Shown here one piece after another: positions 5,757-8,487 of a stretch of DNA of 8,487 nt (its first letter is position 1; the number at the start of each line of letters is the position of its first letter). The DNA is from Bacteroidota bacterium. Lineage in GTDB: Bacteria; Bacteroidota; Bacteroidia; Bacteroidales; GCA-2748055. Both the position numbers and the translations under genes were made by a program. The notes under the pieces were generated by a model that was given only the letters and a program-made list of their open reading frames with translations, searched no databases and was not told the origin of the DNA. The stretch covers positions 1-8,487 of the forward strand of contig JAUVIT010000053.1 of the NCBI GenBank assembly GCA_030592605.1, written 5' to 3'.

Positions 5757-6847
5757 GGTTTTTCGGTCTGAAAATCCTGGATATCTATGTGATCCGGAAA
5801 TTTCTGAGCACTTTCCTTTTATCTATTGCATTGATCCTATCCATAGTGGTGATCTTTGACCTTAGTGAGAAAATCGATGATTTTCTCGAAAGTGGGGCAA
5901 AATTGAATGCCATCATGTTCGATTATTACCTCAACTTTATTCCATACTTCGCTGTACTTTTCAGTTCGCTGTTTGCATTTCTTGCAGTGATCTACTTCAC
6001 GAGCCGTATGGCCTATAATACAGAGATCATTGCCATTCTGAATAGTGGCATGAGTTTCCGAAGGTTTTTACTTCCTTATTTTATCTCAGCTACACTAATT
6101 GCAGGAGTCTCTTTTTATCTGAGTGACCAGGTGATCCCCGGAGCCAATAAGGTGAAGCTGGATTTTGAGGAGCAGTATGTGAAGAAAAGACCCGTTCGGT
6201 TTAAAACCAAAGACTTTCACAGGCAGATAGAACCGGGTGTGTATGTTTACCTGCATAGCTATAGCAATGTTTCCAAGGTAGGCTACCAGTTTACCATTGA
6301 AAAGTTTGAAGAGGGAGAATTGGTCTCAAAGATGGTTGCCGACCAGATCAGGTGGGATACCACTGTGAACAAATGGCGGGCACGGAGGTACTATATCCGC
6401 ACCATTGATGGCCTTCATGAAACCATTGTGGAAGGGAAGCAAATTGATACCACCCTGGCCATGCATCCGGATGATTTCAAAATGAGACTTACCATTGTGG
6501 AGACCATGAGCCTGAAGGAGCTGGATGAATTTATCCAGAAACAGCGGATGCAGGGGGAGACCAATGTAACCTCCTATTTAATTGAGCGCCACAACCGCAT
6601 TGCCTTTCCATTTACCACATTTATACTCACCTTGATCGGGGTAGCAGTATCGTCCAGGAAGATACGGGGAGGCATTGGGCTGCAAATTGCAATTGGGGTG
6701 GTGATTAGCTTTTCCTTTATTCTGTTTATTCAGTTTTCCAAACAGTTCGCCATAGGAGGAATGTTGCCTGTGATGGCGGCTGTCTGGCTACCCAATATAT
6801 TCTTCCTGATTGTGGCCATATTTTTAATGCGTATGGCGCCCAGGTAG
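5714..6847 (+). CDS. LptF/LptG-family inner-membrane permease
   Basis: In the Lpt machine, LptF and LptG form the membrane part of the LptB2FG ABC transporter, which lifts lipopolysaccharide from the inner membrane toward the outer membrane. The 377 residues show the family layout. Three N-terminal membrane helices lie at about 30-50, 72-95 and 118-137, with the conserved YNTEIIAILNSGMS coupling segment (101-114). A periplasmic beta-rich domain follows at about 150-290, then three C-terminal helices at about 305-323, 328-348 and 355-374. Family motifs visible are RHNRIAFPFT (293-302) and the IRGGIGLQIAIG region (319-330). The sequence alone does not separate LptF from LptG, so I give no symbol. 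The ATG at 5714 is the only ATG near the N-terminus and lies within tgt, giving a 43-bp overlap. Related proteins usually begin nearer ILDIYVIRKF, so a non-ATG start a few codons later is possible. Confidence 0.93.
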   Translation: MEGKNDTSFKYKIIRFFGLKILDIYVIRKFLSTFLLSIALILSIVVIFDLSEKIDDFLESGAKLNAIMFDYYLNFIPYFAVLFSSLFAFLAVIYFTSRMAYNTEIIAILNSGMSFRRFLLPYFISATLIAGVSFYLSDQVIPGANKVKLDFEEQYVKKRPVRFKTKDFHRQIEPGVYVYLHSYSNVSKVGYQFTIEKFEEGELVSKMVADQIRWDTTVNKWRARRYYIRTIDGLHETIVEGKQIDTTLAMHPDDFKMRLTIVETMSLKELDEFIQKQRMQGETNVTSYLIERHNRIAFPFTTFILTLIGVAVSSRKIRGGIGLQIAIGVVISFSFILFIQFSKQFAIGGMLPVMAAVWLPNIFFLIVAIFLMRMAPR

Positions 6848-6851
6848 GAGT

Positions 6852-6908
6852 GTCGGGTAAGGCTCATTATGTATTATGAAACAGCTTTTCAGACCGACTT
6901 GTTTTTTG
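6852..6908 (+). terminator. Weak terminator-like hairpin after the permease gene
   Basis: GTCGG (6852-6856) pairs with CCGAC (6894-6898). Inside it, AAGGCT (6859-6864) pairs with AGCTTT (6883-6888), with one G-U wobble. This makes a long imperfect stem with internal loops, directly followed by TTGTTTTTTG. It starts 5 bases after the permease stop. The T-tract is good but the stem is broken, so partial termination is more likely than full. The element would separate the tgt-permease unit from the carboxyltransferase gene. Confidence 0.4.
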
Positions 6909-6916
6909 TAAGATTG
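6886..6916 (+). promoter_or_regulatory. Tentative promoter for the carboxyltransferase gene
   Basis: TAAGATTG (6909-6916) is a one-mismatch version of TAnnTTTG. A TTTT 19 nt upstream (6886-6889) is a 3-of-4 match to the -33 TTTG. The predicted leader to the ATG at 6941 is about 18 nt. It overlaps the putative terminator hairpin. The match is imperfect and is offered as the best candidate in the 93-bp gap. Confidence 0.3.
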
Positions 6917-6940
6917 TACCACTAATTAAAACCTATAACA

Positions 6941-8485
6941 ATGTCCTCAAACAAAAAAGTTCAGGAACTTAAGAAGCGTCGCAAAGAGGTAGAGCAGGGA
7001 GGTGGCGAACAGGCCATTCAGAAGCAGGTTGCCATGGGGAAACTGACCGCCAGGGAGCGCATTATCAAACTCCTGGATGAAGGATCTTTCAATGAATATG
7101 ATATGTTTGTTGAGCATGAAGCCAGAGATTTTGGGATGGACCGAAAGAAGCTTCATGGAGATGGTGTTATCACAGGAACCGGCACCATAGGGGGCAGGCC
7201 TGTATGTATCTACGCACAGGATTTCACAGTGGCTGGAGGCTCACTTGGGTTTATGCATGCCCGAAAGATTACCAAGATCATGGATCACTCCCTGAAAATG
7301 CGAATGCCCCTGATCGGAATCAATGATTCGGGTGGAGCGAGAATCCAGGAAGGAGTCAACTCACTGGCAGGATATGGAGAGATCTTTTTCAGAAACACCC
7401 TGGCTTCGGGTGTGATTCCACAGATATCTGTAGTACTTGGCCCATGTGCAGGAGGAGCTGTCTATTCTCCAGCGCTGACCGACTTCGTTTTTGTGGTGGA
7501 CAGCATCTCTAAGATGTTTATTACGGGTCCTGAAGTAATCAAGACTGTGCTGGGTGAGGATATCACCATGGAGGAGCTGGGAGGTGCCCGTGTTCATAGC
7601 GAAATAACCGGAAATGCACACTTCTTTGCAGAATCTGAGGATGATTGTTTTGATCAGATTAAATCATTGCTCTCTTATCTACCATGGTCCAATACAGATG
7701 TTCCGGCCAGGAAGGAAGTTCTGGAGCCTCTCGAGGAGTTTAATATCTCAGAGATTATTCCTACAGATAAGAGACAACCCTATGATGTTCGGAATGTCAT
7801 CAGGGCAGTAACTGACGGATCGGATTTCTTCGAGATCCAGGAGAGATGGGCCGCCAATATGGTGATTGGTTTTGGAACCATGAGCGGACGCACCGTAGGC
7901 TTTGTGGCCAATCAACCACTTGTACTGGCCGGCGTACTCGATGTGGACTCCTCTTGTAAAGCAGGTAGGTTTATCAGGTATTGTGATGCCTTTAATATTC
8001 CCATAGTTACTTTTGTCGACCTGCCAGGATATTTACCAGGAGTGGACCAGGAGCATGCAGGGGTAATCAGGCATGGTGCCAAGGTCCTGTATGCTTATAG
8101 CGAGGCAACAGTCCCAAAGATCACGGTGATCCTGCGAAAGGCTTATGGAGGTGGGTATATTGCCATGAATTCCAGGCATCTCAGGGCCGATTTTGTACTT
8201 GCCTGGCCCGATGCAGAGGTGGCTGTTATGGGACCTGAAGGGGCCGCCAATATAATTTTCAGGAAGGAGATCGCCACTGCGGAAGACCCTGATCAAATGA
8301 GGGCGCAGAAGGTCCAGGAATACAAGGAAAAGTTCGCTAATCCTTATGTAGCTGCTGCAAAGGGATATATTGATTCTGTCATCGAACCCTGGGAAACCAG
8401 GAAATCACTGCTCCATGCGCTTGATGTCTCAGGAGGGAAGAGTGTGGGAATGCCGATGAAGAAACATGGGATACCACCATTTTAA
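6941..8485 (+). CDS. Acyl-CoA carboxylase carboxyltransferase (beta) subunit, propionyl-CoA carboxylase type
   Basis: This subunit moves CO2 between carboxybiotin and an acyl-CoA. The forward reaction turns propionyl-CoA into methylmalonyl-CoA. The related decarboxylase MmdA runs the reverse and drives sodium export. The protein has 514 residues, full length for the family, ending in the typical MKKHGIPPF. Two crotonase-fold halves are visible. The N-half has QDFTVAGGSLG (93-103), NDSGGARIQEG (128-138) and the first oxyanion loop GPCAGGAVYSPA (167-178). The C-half has ANQPLVLAGVLD (323-334), VDLPGYLPGVDQEHAGVIRHGAK (359-381) and the second oxyanion loop RKAYGGGYIAM (399-409). The VDQE-x-x-G-V-I-R-HGAK form is closer to PccB than to the MmdA sequences I recall (GQEYNGVILHGAK). 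Ile407 occupies the position linked to acyl-CoA choice. Biotin carboxylase and carrier genes, which would decide between the roles, would lie beyond the right edge. Confidence 0.93.
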   Translation: MSSNKKVQELKKRRKEVEQGGGEQAIQKQVAMGKLTARERIIKLLDEGSFNEYDMFVEHEARDFGMDRKKLHGDGVITGTGTIGGRPVCIYAQDFTVAGGSLGFMHARKITKIMDHSLKMRMPLIGINDSGGARIQEGVNSLAGYGEIFFRNTLASGVIPQISVVLGPCAGGAVYSPALTDFVFVVDSISKMFITGPEVIKTVLGEDITMEELGGARVHSEITGNAHFFAESEDDCFDQIKSLLSYLPWSNTDVPARKEVLEPLEEFNISEIIPTDKRQPYDVRNVIRAVTDGSDFFEIQERWAANMVIGFGTMSGRTVGFVANQPLVLAGVLDVDSSCKAGRFIRYCDAFNIPIVTFVDLPGYLPGVDQEHAGVIRHGAKVLYAYSEATVPKITVILRKAYGGGYIAMNSRHLRADFVLAWPDAEVAVMGPEGAANIIFRKEIATAEDPDQMRAQKVQEYKEKFANPYVAAAKGYIDSVIEPWETRKSLLHALDVSGGKSVGMPMKKHGIPPF

Positions 8486-8487
8486 CA

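Noticed and set aside
7361..7621. Antisense 86-codon open frame within the carboxyltransferase gene (and a similar one at 8033-8296).
   Set aside because: They are shadow frames of a highly conserved coding region, with no start signals and no protein family resemblance.
1..8487. Search for mobile elements, CRISPR arrays, tRNA or rRNA genes, and phage or defence genes.
   Set aside because: No spaced direct repeats, terminal inverted repeats, transposase motifs or cloverleaf-like sequences were recognised by eye, and the window is nearly filled by housekeeping genes.

Overview
This window reads as a housekeeping stretch of a Bacteroidota chromosome. The phylum is inferred from several signals. 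There are good matches to the Bacteroidota -7 promoter element TAnnTTTG (1880-1887, 2149-2156, 4599-4606). Shine-Dalgarno sequences are essentially absent. A kinase-less PASTA membrane protein sits beside a secreted, T9SS-substrate-like protein. The Tgt has the cysteine-poor C-terminus that I associate from memory with this phylum. The sequence does not fix the genus. I see no phage, transposon, CRISPR array, tRNA or rRNA.

Minus strand, in transcription order from the divergent point at about 4540 down to 1: a membrane-anchored family 2 glycosyltransferase (4539-3397); an ECF-type sigma factor overlapping it by 10 bp (3406-2801); rsmG, the 16S rRNA m7G527 methyltransferase (2779-2159); the small rpmH gene for ribosomal protein L34 (2128-1970); a rho-independent terminator (1941-1911); a new promoter; a single-pass protein with three PASTA domains (1864-1034); and, overlapping it by 8 bp, a large secreted protein that runs off the left edge (1041 to below 1). 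Both rpmH and the truncated secreted gene were found by reading the sequence directly. The first is very short, and the second has no stop codon inside the window.

Plus strand: tgt, a tRNA-guanine transglycosylase for queuosine (4626-5756); an LptF/LptG-family permease overlapping it by 43 bp (5714-6847); a weak terminator-like hairpin (6852-6908); and a complete acyl-CoA carboxylase carboxyltransferase subunit (6941-8485).

The genes cover translation (rsmG, rpmH, tgt), the envelope (permease, PASTA protein, glycosyltransferase, secreted protein), regulation (sigma factor) and propionate or acyl-CoA metabolism. I see no convincing undescribed defence or mobile system. The points most worth a second look are: the Tgt lacks the three zinc-binding cysteines of the classical enzyme; the carboxyltransferase has isoleucine at the position thought to control acyl-CoA choice; the sigma factor is translationally coupled to a glycosyltransferase and has no visible anti-sigma factor; and the secreted protein is coupled to the PASTA protein.
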